Source of the DNA: 2-01-FULL-33-17 sp964401705 | GTDB taxonomy: Bacteria > Patescibacteriota > Minisyncoccia > Phycocordibacterales > UBA9973 | Direction of reading: 5' to 3' | Length of the DNA: 64,000 nt | NCBI GenBank assembly: GCA_964401705.1 | Contig: CAYNZJ010000001.1 | Span: 1 to 64,000 of the forward strand | Part shown: piece by piece, positions 26,027 through 34,851 of the stretch | Position numbering within the stretch: the first letter of the stretch is position 1 | How the letters are laid out: each line of letters starts with the position of its first letter | Position numbers and translations under genes: made by a program | The notes under the pieces: generated by a model | Seen by the model: the letters and a program-made list of their open reading frames with translations, nothing else | Databases searched by the model: none | Told to the model about the DNA's origin: nothing

Positions 26027-26278
26027 ATGCCTAAAAATCAAAAGCCAAATCAACCTAAATCAAATGAATTAGATAAAAAATCTGAAGTATCACCGAAAGA
26101 GAAGAAGGTAGAATTTTGGACATTTATCAGAGAACATCAGTTAATACCTGCTGCAATTGGAGCAGTATTAGCAATAATAGGTATTATTTGTACTTGGTAT
26201 CTTTGGAAAAGACACCTCTGTATCAGACATTACAATTCAAATGATAATCGCATACCATCAAGGTATGGAATCAATTGA
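26027..26278 (+). CDS. Small membrane protein, possibly truncated
   Basis: 83 residues: a Lys/Gln/Pro-rich N-terminus, then one helix (LIPAAIGAVLAIIGIICTWYLW), then a basic tail. The tail overlaps the recombinase gene by 14 bases and looks unlike a natural C-terminus, so the gene may have been cut by the junction with the recombinase. Confidence 0.4.
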   Translation: MPKNQKPNQPKSNELDKKSEVSPKEKKVEFWTFIREHQLIPAAIGAVLAIIGIICTWYLWKRHLCIRHYNSNDNRIPSRYGIN

Positions 26279-26987
26279 AAACTATAGCAAAGGCACCATC
26301 GCTTATTCATGCCGTATCATAAAAAACTTTTTCGAGTATATCTCGGATTGTAATATTGAATGCCTAAATCCAAAACAAATCCGGTCACTAAAATACGTTC
26401 AACCGGATAAAGATATAATGACTTCAAGTCTTTTAAAAAGAATGGACAATGAATTGAATGAACAATTTTATGAAGACCTAATCATAAAGTTGATGGTTCA
26501 TATTCTATACGATACTGGTATGCGTGTATCTGAACTTTGTGATTTGGATATTTCAAATCTTGAAGAAACAGATACGCCAGGCTTGCGCTGTGCAACCATT
26601 CGACGTCGCAAAAGTTTGCGATACAACACGGTTGTATGGGGAAAGGAAACAAACCGCTTGATGAATCTTTATTTAGGATTAAGGTTATGTTTGGATGTAA
26701 ATCAAACAGACGCCTTATTTGTAAATAGGAAATCAAAAGGGAACAGGATAACGACTAGAACCGTTCAACGATGGATAAAGGAAATTTGCATGCGAGCAAA
26801 TATTCAAGAGAATATAACACCGCATAGTTTTAGGCATGGTAAAGCCCATCAGGTTTTAAACCAGAGTGGTAATGTTAGAGATGTGCAAGCAATCTTAGGC
26901 CATGTAAATCCGGCTTCATCATTTAGTTATCTTTCGTTAAACCGTCAAAGTCAGATATCCGTGTCAGGGAAGTACTTGCCTTCTTAA
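26265..26987 (+). CDS. Tyrosine recombinase, XerC/D-like, short N-terminus
   Basis: 240 residues from the ATG at 26265 (an alternative at 26241 adds eight). Catalytic residues are complete: Arg in DTGMRVSELCD, HSFRHGKAH, LGH, and Tyr in SFSYLSLN. The core-binding domain before TSSLLKRMD is only about 50 residues, shorter than in Xer proteins of about 300. It lies 190 bases from the right end of the element, the classical position of the enzyme that acts at that end. Confidence 0.8.
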   Translation: MESIENYSKGTIAYSCRIIKNFFEYISDCNIECLNPKQIRSLKYVQPDKDIMTSSLLKRMDNELNEQFYEDLIIKLMVHILYDTGMRVSELCDLDISNLEETDTPGLRCATIRRRKSLRYNTVVWGKETNRLMNLYLGLRLCLDVNQTDALFVNRKSKGNRITTRTVQRWIKEICMRANIQENITPHSFRHGKAHQVLNQSGNVRDVQAILGHVNPASSFSYLSLNRQSQISVSGKYLPS

Positions 26988-27178
26988 AATACTTGCAAAG
27001 AATATTATGTGGTTATATAATATTATCAAGCACTTAGATCTTATGAAATTTACAAGCTTCATTCACTTATTAATCTAAAAACTGATTGGGTTAATAAATG
27101 ATAATGAAGTTGGTAGCGATAGCATTAGGGAAGAGATAGTAAGACCAGTTATATGGCTTATTATTTTTTACTTCACTG

Positions 27179-27234
27179 TGTCGCACAACATAGATTTTGC
27201 GACATATATATAATACTAATATATAATAAAGCTT
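27179..27234. other. Right attachment site (attR) of the mobile element
   Basis: The 14-bp direct repeat TGTCGCACAACATA (27179-27192) is followed by the chromosomal half TTTTGCGACAT (27195-27205), TGCGACATATA (27198-27208) and AATAAAGCTT (27225-27234), which mirror TATATGTCGCA and AAGCTTTATT at the left end. Confidence 0.75.
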
Positions 27235-27242
27235 TTAAATCT

Positions 27243-29075
27243 TTAACTAAAGAATGTCTGGTGCCATAATACCAGCATATATATTGCAAATAGTTTCCTT
27301 GATCTATCTGCTATTCCATTATTATGATCATTGATTAATTTTTCAATTTCTGATTTTGGTAAATATTCTTCTATAAATTTATTATCCATTAATAAATTAC
27401 TAAACTTATCCATATCTTCTTTCATCCAATTCCTTAGTGCTGTTGGAAACCCTAATTTACGGGCTTTATTCACCTTGTTTGGTATAAGGCCTTTAAATGC
27501 CTCTCTAAGCGCATATTTAGTCGTACTATGAGCAAACTTAAGCTTGTCGGGCAATTTAGAGCTGTAGGTAGATACCCTTATATCAAGAAATGGAACCCGA
27601 AGTTCTAATGAATGTGCCATGGTCATTTTGTCAGCTTTGGCTAAAATGTCACCACGAAGCCAAGTATGGATATCAATGTATTGCATTTGAGTTGGCTCGG
27701 AATAATTTTGGATTTTATTATAAATACTTTCAATATCAAAATAATTTTCAACTTTTGGTCCAACCCAAATTTTATTGATTTCATTTTTTGTATACAAAGT
27801 TGCATTACCAATGTAACGATTTTTTAGTGGAGTAAAGTATCGTTGTAAATAATTTTTACCAAAGAACTTTTTATCACTAAATGCCCAGCGTCGCAAAATA
27901 TTTTCTCTTATAAATTTAGGAATTATATTTAATTTCATTCGGTCATAGTATTCGTGGTAGATAGTATAACCACCAAAGAATTCATCCGCACCTTCGCCAG
28001 AGAGAACCACGGTTACATATTTACGGGCTTCCCCTGCCATTAAGTATAGCAGTATTGCTGATGGATCCGCGACTGGTTCATCAAAATGATATACAGCTTT
28101 AGCTAGTGCATTTATATATTCATCTTTATTAACTATTTGCTGATGATGAATACTTTTTATTTTTTCTACTGTTTGGTTTGCTGATTCGAATTCGTTTACT
28201 TGTTCCCCACCTATTGTAAAAGTATGAATTGGTTTGTGTAAATGGTTTGTTAAAAGTGTTGCATTGATACTACTGTCTACTCCACCAGATAAAAATGATC
28301 CGACTGCCACATCAGCTATTGCATGGTGGGCTACAGAATCTTTGAGTAATGTTTTGATTTCATTTTTAGCTTTACTAATTTTTAAACTCTCATCATTTTT
28401 AAATTCAAATTCAAAATATTTATTAATAGTAAATGAACAATCATCTAAATTAACATTCATTACGTGACCTGGAGTTAAAGTAAAAATATTTTTAAAAAAA
28501 GTTTCATTCAAAGGATTATATTGGTACTGCAAATAATGATAGATTGCATCATTATTTATATTCTTTTCATAACGAGCATCTTCTAATATTGATTTTATTT
28601 CAGAGCCAAAAGAAAATATTTTATTATCTTGGCTATAATAATAAAATGGTTTGATTCCAAAATGATCCCGTGCAATAAATAATTTATTTTTAACTGTATC
28701 GTATATACAAAATGCAAACATTCCGCGTAAATATTTAGGAGTACTTGATCCAAAAACTTCGTACATTGCTAAGATTGTTTCTGTGTCAGAATGAGTTTTG
28801 AATTCATAACTATTTAAAAATTCACTGCGAAGTTCCTTATAGTTATATATTTCACCATTAAAGAAAATACATTTGGTTTTGTTATGGTTCCATATTGGCT
28901 GGTCCCCACCGGCAATATCAATAATCGCCAGCCGGCGCATAGCCAGACCCACATTATCATCAGCATACAAACCAGCACCATCCGGCCCACGATGAAATAT
29001 CGCGTCATTCATACGACTAACAACATTTGTATTTTCATCAGTACCTTTACCAATATAACCAACTATTCCACACAT
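27243..29075 (-). CDS. asnB: Asparagine synthase (glutamine-hydrolysing)
   Basis: 610 residues. MCGIVGYIGK gives the N-terminal nucleophile Cys2 of the class II glutamine amidotransferase domain; RGPDGAG and GEIYNY follow. The synthase domain begins near residue 230 with SFLSGGVDSS (ATP-binding loop) and has GEGADEFFGGY. Makes asparagine, or in related enzymes amidates another carboxylate, using glutamine and ATP. Ends two bases before the gltX frame; both are transcribed leftward. Convergent with the Ada-like gene across the restored attachment site. Confidence 0.95.
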   Translation of the reverse strand: MCGIVGYIGKGTDENTNVVSRMNDAIFHRGPDGAGLYADDNVGLAMRRLAIIDIAGGDQPIWNHNKTKCIFFNGEIYNYKELRSEFLNSYEFKTHSDTETILAMYEVFGSSTPKYLRGMFAFCIYDTVKNKLFIARDHFGIKPFYYYSQDNKIFSFGSEIKSILEDARYEKNINNDAIYHYLQYQYNPLNETFFKNIFTLTPGHVMNVNLDDCSFTINKYFEFEFKNDESLKISKAKNEIKTLLKDSVAHHAIADVAVGSFLSGGVDSSINATLLTNHLHKPIHTFTIGGEQVNEFESANQTVEKIKSIHHQQIVNKDEYINALAKAVYHFDEPVADPSAILLYLMAGEARKYVTVVLSGEGADEFFGGYTIYHEYYDRMKLNIIPKFIRENILRRWAFSDKKFFGKNYLQRYFTPLKNRYIGNATLYTKNEINKIWVGPKVENYFDIESIYNKIQNYSEPTQMQYIDIHTWLRGDILAKADKMTMAHSLELRVPFLDIRVSTYSSKLPDKLKFAHSTTKYALREAFKGLIPNKVNKARKLGFPTALRNWMKEDMDKFSNLLMDNKFIEEYLPKSEIEKLINDHNNGIADRSRKLFAIYMLVLWHQTFFS

Positions 29076-29077
29076 AA

Positions 29078-30529
29078 TTAAAGTCGACTTAATGTTTCAG
29101 TTTTTCCCAATACAAATGCACTAGTAAATGGGTCTGGAGATTTGGCGAGCCCAGTTAAAGCTACGCGCATAGCCCACAGTACATCCCCACGGCCATTCTG
29201 GTCAGCATAAGGCATGATTTTACCTTTGATAAATTCCATATCCCAATTTAACTCATCAATTCCAGATAAAATATCTTTAACCCCTTGTAAAAATTCTTCT
29301 ACCTTCTCCCCTGCTGTATTCCCCAATTTTGTTTTAGGAGAAATTAATAAAGATTTTTCATAAACAGGAGTTGTAAAGAAAAAGTCTAATTCCCCACCAG
29401 CTATAAACAAATCTTTTACATCACCTAGTTTATCAATATGGTCACGAATAATGTAAATTATTTTATTTAAAATTTCAGGATTTTGTTTAACATGGTCTGG
29501 TAAAAAACCAGAAATCCTTTTTATAAATTCAGCATCAGATAATCTTTTGATATGTTCACGGTTATACCAATTTAGTTTAACATCATCAAATTGCGCACCA
29601 CCTTTTTGTAATCGTGTAATATCAAATGCATTAATTAATTCATCATGAGACATAATTTCAACTTCACCACCTGGGTTCCATCCCAAGAATGCTAAAAAGT
29701 TAAACAATGCTTCAGGTAAATAACCTTCTTCACGATAATCTAGTATATCTTTAGCGCCGTCTCTTTTACCCAGCTTTTTCTTACCACAATCAGCCATAAT
29801 ATGTGGAAGTGATACAAATATTGGCGGTATTGCACCCAATGCATCATATAAAGATAAATATTTAGGTGTAGAAGAAACAAATTCTTGCCCCCGCATAACA
29901 TGCGTTACGCCCATTTCAATGTCATCAATAACATGTGCAAAATTATAAGTTGGGTAGCCATCAGCTTTGATTAAAACAAAATCATCTAGTGCCTCTGTTC
30001 CAGCAGAAAGTTCACCATAAACAATATCATTCCAAACGTATCTTTTTATATCTTTAACACGAAACCGTAATGTTTGCCCAACACCCGTCCAAGGAATGTT
30101 GGTTTCTAATGCTCTATGTTCACGATATAAAAATGGAACTTTATTTTTATCAGCTTCTTGGCGAAGTAATTCAATTTCTTCTTCGGTATGAGGGTCAACA
30201 TAAGCATAACCTGCATCAATTAATTTTTGAGCATATTTATTATAAATTTCTAGCCGATCAGATTGTTTATATGGAGCATATGGTCCACCATTGTCGGGGC
30301 CTTGGTCCCAATCAATACCCAACCATTTCAAAGACTCCATGATATGTTCTATTGATCCATCAACTTCACGGGCTTTGTCGGTATCTTCGATACGCAAGAT
30401 AAAAGTCCCGTTATTTTTCTTAGCCCAAAGGTATGAAAATAGTGCAGTTCTAACACCCCCAACATGCATAAAACCTGTTGGGCTCGGCGCAAATCTTGTT
30501 ATAATTTTTTTATTCTCACCAAGTATCAT
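29078..30529 (-). CDS. gltX: Glutamyl-tRNA synthetase
   Basis: 483 residues. Class I signature HIGH is HVGG in FAPSPTGFMHVGGVRTALF (typical GluRS PSPTGxxHxG) and the KMSKS loop is KLGKRDGA. Charges tRNA-Glu, and in organisms without GlnRS often tRNA-Gln too. The lack of GatCAB here leaves that open. Length is normal. Confidence 0.95.
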   Translation of the reverse strand: MILGENKKIITRFAPSPTGFMHVGGVRTALFSYLWAKKNNGTFILRIEDTDKAREVDGSIEHIMESLKWLGIDWDQGPDNGGPYAPYKQSDRLEIYNKYAQKLIDAGYAYVDPHTEEEIELLRQEADKNKVPFLYREHRALETNIPWTGVGQTLRFRVKDIKRYVWNDIVYGELSAGTEALDDFVLIKADGYPTYNFAHVIDDIEMGVTHVMRGQEFVSSTPKYLSLYDALGAIPPIFVSLPHIMADCGKKKLGKRDGAKDILDYREEGYLPEALFNFLAFLGWNPGGEVEIMSHDELINAFDITRLQKGGAQFDDVKLNWYNREHIKRLSDAEFIKRISGFLPDHVKQNPEILNKIIYIIRDHIDKLGDVKDLFIAGGELDFFFTTPVYEKSLLISPKTKLGNTAGEKVEEFLQGVKDILSGIDELNWDMEFIKGKIMPYADQNGRGDVLWAMRVALTGLAKSPDPFTSAFVLGKTETLSRL

Positions 30530-30538
30530 ATATTAATA

Positions 30539-30895
30539 TTATTTATCTTCACGAATCTTTTTCATTTCTTCTGTAAGCTTTATAAGATTATCTTCGGTAC
30601 TATCTTCAAGGTCGATAAAATCATTTCGGGCTGCTTTAACAGATCTTATAAGTTCATCTAATTTTAAATGTACGGCTTTGGCATCTCGGTTTTGCATATT
30701 TTGAATTAAAAAAACCATCAAAAATGTAACAATCGTTGTCCCAGTATTAATCACTAATTGCCAAGTATCTGAAAAATTAAACATTGGACCAGTTATAAAC
30801 CAAGCTACAATTATTAAAACTGCTAATATAAAAGCCCATGGGCTACCGGCATTTTCACCGACTTTATGAGATATTTTATGGAAAAATTCATTCAT
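30539..30895 (-). CDS. Low-affinity iron permease family membrane protein
   Basis: 118 residues. Two membrane helices (FILAVLIIVAWFITGP and LVINTGTTIVTFLMVFLIQNMQNRDA) match the small bacterial members of the low-affinity iron permease family; the QNMQNRDAKAVHLKLDELI segment is characteristic. The bacterial function is not proven. TACAAT lies six bases before the ATG. Confidence 0.7.
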   Translation of the reverse strand: MNEFFHKISHKVGENAGSPWAFILAVLIIVAWFITGPMFNFSDTWQLVINTGTTIVTFLMVFLIQNMQNRDAKAVHLKLDELIRSVKAARNDFIDLEDSTEDNLIKLTEEMKKIREDK

Positions 30896-30901
30896 GAATC
30901 T

Positions 30902-30907
30902 ATTGTA
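30902..30907 (-). promoter_or_regulatory. Extended -10 box, leaderless start
   Basis: TGATACAAT on the minus strand, the hexamer exactly six bases before the start codon at 30895. Confidence 0.5.
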
Positions 30908-31068
30908 TCATACAAAGGGCTTTTAATACAATGGTTTTTAAAAGCTTAATTCTTTATATTTTGACACAAATCACCTATTGTTGTATAACCTTGATTTATT
31001 TCTATTATTATGATACTATTTAATACAAATCAAATAAATTTCACTATTTTTAACCCCCCCAAAAAAAC

Positions 31069-31425
31069 ATGGCAATTTTTTTAAAAAAACCAGAATCAGT
31101 ATTAAGACAACTGGATATCATGGAAAGTAATTTACTTAATATGGTATCAAATGTAAGGCTTTATGGTTTTCGTGTTAAAAACCATAGCGATTTTATTAAC
31201 ATAAAGAAAAATTACCAATTTATTTTGGGTAATTTAAAAAAATTAGAATCAGACTCTATTAAGGAAACTTTTCCTATTGAGGAAACCTTAAAATCAATAA
31301 AAGACTTGATTTCTGAAATAGAAAAAGGTTGTGATGTGTCTTTTTTTAAAAAAGAAGAAGCCCCAATAATGTTTTATTACATTCCTTCGTTCCCTGAAAC
31401 AAAAAGTTTTGCTTTTTTTAATTAG
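31069..31425 (+). CDS. Small protein of unknown function
   Basis: 118 residues, mostly helical (VLRQLDIMESNLLNMV, YQFILGNLKKLESDS). No recognised domain. Upstream is an unusual C7A7 tract directly before the ATG. Followed by a structured region with a terminator. Confidence 0.55.
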   Translation: MAIFLKKPESVLRQLDIMESNLLNMVSNVRLYGFRVKNHSDFINIKKNYQFILGNLKKLESDSIKETFPIEETLKSIKDLISEIEKGCDVSFFKKEEAPIMFYYIPSFPETKSFAFFN

Positions 31426-31426
31426 G

Positions 31427-31524
31427 CTCCCCACATTTCACCGCGAATAAGCATGTATTCCATTCATACATGCCCCTTCCTCCTCAGCCATAAGACTTAA
31501 ATAGTCAAGGCTGGGGAGTTTTTT
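31427..31524 (+). terminator. Terminator region with alternative pairings
   Basis: CTCCTCAGCC (31480-31489) pairs with GGCTGGGGAG (31509-31518) followed by six T. Upstream, CTCCCCA (31427-31433) can pair with the same TGGGGAG (31512-31518), and GCATGTAT/ATACATGC (31451-31473) forms a separate hairpin. Two mutually exclusive folds are possible, as in attenuators, though the next gene has its own promoter. Confidence 0.55.
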
Positions 31525-31552
31525 ATTGTCTATAAAATTTAAATGTTATTAT

Positions 31553-31566
31553 GCTATAATAAACCA
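31553..31566 (+). promoter_or_regulatory. Extended -10 box of the metallophosphoesterase gene
   Basis: TGCTATAAT with TATAAT at 31555-31560, six bases before the ATG at 31567. Confidence 0.6.
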
Positions 31567-32673
31567 ATGATAATCAGATACATTTTATTTTTCACCTCTT
31601 TTTTAGGGGTTCTTTTTATAGGGTCTTATAGCATTTACAAATCTTATAGTCTTGTAAATGTATTTGGGAATACTGGCAATAATATTATGCTCTGGATTTT
31701 GATAATTATGCCTGCACTATTTATACTAACAACATTTATTAGTATGAAAACTCATTTTATTATAAATGATATTTTATATACTATTGCTTGTGTTTGGTTA
31801 CCAATATTGCTTTATTTATTTTTAGGATCAATAATACTAACAATCTTTAGTACTTTTATCCCAATAACTAACACTATTTTTTATACATATCTAACTTATG
31901 GATTTTTAATCCTATCTTTTATTTTAGGTATTTATGGTACTATTAATGCTCATAATTTTACAGTTAATAACATTACAATCCCTAAAGAAAATCGTTTATC
32001 TCAAGACTGGTCTGGTAAAAAAATAATTTTAGTATCTGATACTCATATTGGAATAATTCATAAAAATAATTTTTTAAATAAAACTGTAAAATTTATAAAT
32101 TCTCAAAATCCTGATATGGTTTTGTTTGCTGGGGATTTAGTAGATGGCCCAAAAATAAACCAAAATAAATATTTAAAACCATTGGAAAATCTAAAGGCTC
32201 CTTTGGGTGTTTATTATACCCCTGGAAACCATGAAATATATTATGGTAATGAAAAAGATTTATATAATTTTACAGATAATTACATGACGGGGCTTCGAGA
32301 TACTAAAATAGCAATCAACAATACTGAAATAATTGGTTTAATGTACGATGCTGGCGAAACACCCGAAGGTCTTGAAAATAGACTTTATAAAATTGGCTTT
32401 GATAATAAAAAACAAAATATTGTAATTATTCATGAACCTAAAAACAATAACATTCTGCAGTCATTTGGAGCAGATTTAATTGTTTCTGGACATACTCATG
32501 GTGGACAATTTTGGCCAATAACAATGGCTGTTAATAAAATTTACAAAGAATACACTCATAATTTAGTTTATAAAAATAATTCAGCAAGCATAACTTCAAC
32601 TGGAATTGGCACATGGGGCCCACCAGTAAGAATTGGCACTGACCCAGAAATTATAGTCATAACATTTGAATAA
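31567..32673 (+). CDS. Membrane metallophosphoesterase (YkuE/YaeI-like)
   Basis: 368 residues from the ATG at 31567. Four membrane helices in the first 125 residues, then a calcineurin-type phosphoesterase: VSDTHIG (metal ligands D and H), FAGDLVDG, TPGNHEIYYG, and SGHTHGGQFWP. Related enzymes include YkuE and UDP-diacylglucosamine or lipid-phosphate hydrolases; the substrate is not determined here. The active site lies on one face of the membrane. Confidence 0.85.
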   Translation: MIIRYILFFTSFLGVLFIGSYSIYKSYSLVNVFGNTGNNIMLWILIIMPALFILTTFISMKTHFIINDILYTIACVWLPILLYLFLGSIILTIFSTFIPITNTIFYTYLTYGFLILSFILGIYGTINAHNFTVNNITIPKENRLSQDWSGKKIILVSDTHIGIIHKNNFLNKTVKFINSQNPDMVLFAGDLVDGPKINQNKYLKPLENLKAPLGVYYTPGNHEIYYGNEKDLYNFTDNYMTGLRDTKIAINNTEIIGLMYDAGETPEGLENRLYKIGFDNKKQNIVIIHEPKNNNILQSFGADLIVSGHTHGGQFWPITMAVNKIYKEYTHNLVYKNNSASITSTGIGTWGPPVRIGTDPEIIVITFE

Positions 32674-32674
32674 A

Positions 32675-32702
32675 AAATAACCCCTATTGGGGTTATTTTT
32701 TA
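32675..32702. terminator. Bidirectional terminator
   Basis: AAATAACCCC and GGGGTTATTT flank a TATT loop, with A and T tracts on each side. It serves the metallophosphoesterase gene and the convergent rplI, whose last codons lie in it. Confidence 0.75.
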
Positions 32703-33133
32703 TTAATTACTAAAGTACAATGAACTATTTTATTACCTATATTTACAGACAATAAATGTTCCCCTATTGATTTTATATGAACATCGTGGAACACATCTTC
32801 TGGAATAATTACCCCCGATGCTTTTTCAAACAAAGGAGCAACATCATGATAAGTTATAGCTTTAAACAAAACCCCTTTTTCATTAGCTAGAGCATTTATT
32901 TCGGCTTTTATACCATCTAAAGCTTTTGCTGTTGTTTCCATTTTTGCTAAATGAAAAGCATGGTCAGTATCGCGTGAAGCTTTTCTTTCAGCTAATTTTG
33001 ATAAAGCTGAAGGTGTTGCAATTTCAACTAATTTTCTAGGTAATAAGAAATTTCGAACATAGCCATCGTTCATTGTTTTTACTTCATCTTTTTTACCTAG
33101 TTTTGGTACGTCCTTTAAAAAAATTATTTGCAT
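32693..33133 (-). CDS. rplI: Ribosomal protein bL9
   Basis: 146 residues. N-terminal MQIIFLKDVPKLGKKDEVK and DGYVRNFLLPRKL are the diagnostic bL9 segment; long connecting helix, then the C-terminal domain. Several CPR lineages are reported to lack bL9, so its presence helps narrow the taxonomy. Confidence 0.95.
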   Translation of the reverse strand: MQIIFLKDVPKLGKKDEVKTMNDGYVRNFLLPRKLVEIATPSALSKLAERKASRDTDHAFHLAKMETTAKALDGIKAEINALANEKGVLFKAITYHDVAPLFEKASGVIIPEDVFHDVHIKSIGEHLLSVNIGNKIVHCTLVINKK

Positions 33134-33136
33134 AAA

Positions 33137-34351
33137 TTAAATTGATTTAACTACTTGTATTGCTTTGTTTAGTTGGTTATCAACTTTTGGATTTTTCTCA
33201 TCGTAAATTCTTTTAACTTCAATATCAGGTTTAATACCCTCTTTATCAATTGCTATTCCATTTGGAGTTAACCATCTTGCAATTGTTACTTTTAAATTAG
33301 TTCCTCCTTTCATTGGAATTAATTCTTGAACAGAACCTTTACCAAAAGTTTTAACTCCAACTAATGTTGCGATTTTATGATCAGACAATGACCCAGCTAA
33401 AATTTCTGATGCTGATGCTGAGCCCCCATCAATCAATACGACTAATTTAGGTTTATTTATTTTATTATAACCATAACTGGTATGGATTTCTTTTTGATTA
33501 TTTTTAACAAAGTCTTCAACAACAATTGTTTTACCTTTGGGTATAAAATAGCTTCCAATATCTACTGCGGCTTCTAAATAACCACCCGGGTTACCTCGAA
33601 GGTCAATTACCATATAATTAAGCCCTGAAGTTTTATAAGAATTAATCGCTTTTTCAAAATCCTTTGTAGCTTTTTCTCCAAAAGATGATATGTGTATTAC
33701 ATAAACACCATCAATGATTTCAGATTCAACGGTAGGAATTACAATAGTATCTCTTGTTACAGAAATAACTTGTGTTTCTAATGCCCCGGTACGATAAATT
33801 TCAAGTTTTACAACTGTTCCTTTTTTACCACGAATTTTCAAAATTGATTCATCGATAGACATTCCATTAGTAACAATACCATCAATTTTTAATATTTTAT
33901 CTCCTGATTTAAGGCCAGCTATTTCAGCAGGGCTACCCTTTAATGGAGCAATAACTGTTAAAATATCATCTTGAGATTTACCAATTTCAGCTCCAATTCC
34001 GTCAAATGAACCCGCGATTGATTCATTAAATTTTTTTGATTCACTTGGAGGCATAAATTCAGTATAAGGATCACCTAATGATGCTGTTAGGCCTTTTATA
34101 GCGCCATACATTCTATCCTCATCAGTAACATCATTATAATGTATTGATTTTTCTTTTAATGTATTCCAAACAGTAAAAAATAAATCAGTATTTGTGTTTG
34201 TTTTGGATGCTGCTTGAGCAGAAGAAACTGCTGTAAATTTAAATTTAATGATTTGTTTTTGTGAAGCATAAGCTCCAAAAGCAAAAGACCCAAAAGAAAA
34301 AACAACTAAAACTAGTATAGCGATTGAGTAACGAAAATTTTTATTATTCAT
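33137..34351 (-). CDS. S41 family carboxyl-terminal processing protease
   Basis: 404 residues. One N-terminal membrane helix (residues 8-27), a PDZ domain near 105-185 (SFDGIGAEIG, GDKILKIDG), then the S41 protease with GSASASEIL (Ser) and FGKGSVQE (Lys) as the catalytic pair. Degrades or trims proteins outside the membrane, as CtpA/CtpB do. Confidence 0.9.
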   Translation of the reverse strand: MNNKNFRYSIAILVLVVFSFGSFAFGAYASQKQIIKFKFTAVSSAQAASKTNTNTDLFFTVWNTLKEKSIHYNDVTDEDRMYGAIKGLTASLGDPYTEFMPPSESKKFNESIAGSFDGIGAEIGKSQDDILTVIAPLKGSPAEIAGLKSGDKILKIDGIVTNGMSIDESILKIRGKKGTVVKLEIYRTGALETQVISVTRDTIVIPTVESEIIDGVYVIHISSFGEKATKDFEKAINSYKTSGLNYMVIDLRGNPGGYLEAAVDIGSYFIPKGKTIVVEDFVKNNQKEIHTSYGYNKINKPKLVVLIDGGSASASEILAGSLSDHKIATLVGVKTFGKGSVQELIPMKGGTNLKVTIARWLTPNGIAIDKEGIKPDIEVKRIYDEKNPKVDNQLNKAIQVVKSI

Positions 34352-34360
34352 ATGTTTGTT

Positions 34361-34819
34361 TTAAGAAAAATCTGATAATTCGTTTTGATCAATATTAACA
34401 TCATTATTTATAAATGTAGGTTCTTTTTTAACAGTTATTCTTTTTATTCGTGGAGCCATTTCAATTCTCTTTCTTGTTCTTGGTTTAGGGTTAAAAGTAT
34501 TAACATCTTCTATATTGTTAGGACTACTAGTTGAAATAGTATTATTATCCAAAATATCTGGGTTTGATTGAATATTTATAGATTTATTATCTGCAATAGT
34601 ATTATTACTATAATTATTATTATGATTATTTTCTACTGGGATATCATTATTTTTAAAAATTTGTTTTTTCTTTTCATTATGGTATTGGCGATTACCTATT
34701 ATTAATAGAATAATCCCGGTTAAAGAAAATAAAACTGTTTTTGTTTCCCAAGTAAAACCTAGCCAAGGCATAATAAGTGCCCAAAGCCCAATATACGAAA
34801 TAGTTCGTTTTGATTTCAT
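34361..34819 (-). CDS. Membrane protein with Asn-rich tail, unknown function
   Basis: 152 residues from the Met of MKSKRTISY; the ATG at 34840 lies inside the promoter. Two N-terminal helices (IGLWALIMPWLGF and VLFSLTGIILLIIG), then a low-complexity Asn/Asp-rich tail with a basic patch. TATAAT lies six bases before the chosen start. Confidence 0.6.
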   Translation of the reverse strand: MKSKRTISYIGLWALIMPWLGFTWETKTVLFSLTGIILLIIGNRQYHNEKKKQIFKNNDIPVENNHNNNYSNNTIADNKSINIQSNPDILDNNTISTSSPNNIEDVNTFNPKPRTRKRIEMAPRIKRITVKKEPTFINNDVNIDQNELSDFS

Positions 34820-34825
34820 AGTGCT

Positions 34826-34831
34826 ATTATA
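34826..34831 (-). promoter_or_regulatory. Extended -10 box, leaderless start
   Basis: TGGTATAAT on the minus strand, hexamer six bases before the start at 34819. Confidence 0.55.
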
Positions 34832-34851
34832 CCATAGCAAAAAAATCTTTT

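Larger units (their letters stand above)
10623..27192. mobile_element. Integrated mobilizable element, about 16.6 kb, Bacteroidetes-type
   Basis: Bounded by a 14-bp direct repeat. It contains two tyrosine recombinases, a replication-type winged-helix protein, ArdC, MobC, a MOBP-type relaxase and a VirD4-type coupling protein, but no mating-pair genes, so it is mobilizable rather than self-transmissible. Integrase (14208), HTH (15478) and several hypothetical genes look like Bacteroidetes integrative elements. Some promoters inside (19490-19518, 19805-19833, 12027-12032) follow the general sigma-70 consensus, not the Bacteroidetes consensus, so the element looks mosaic. Precise restoration of the flanking inverted repeat after excision argues against an assembly chimera. 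Confidence 0.75.

Noticed and set aside
10600..27240. Assembly chimera joining a Bacteroidetes contig to a CPR contig
   Set aside because: Both outer flanks join into one inverted repeat between convergent CPR-type genes, with an exact 14-bp direct repeat at both ends; a random chimera would not do this. Read mapping was not available.
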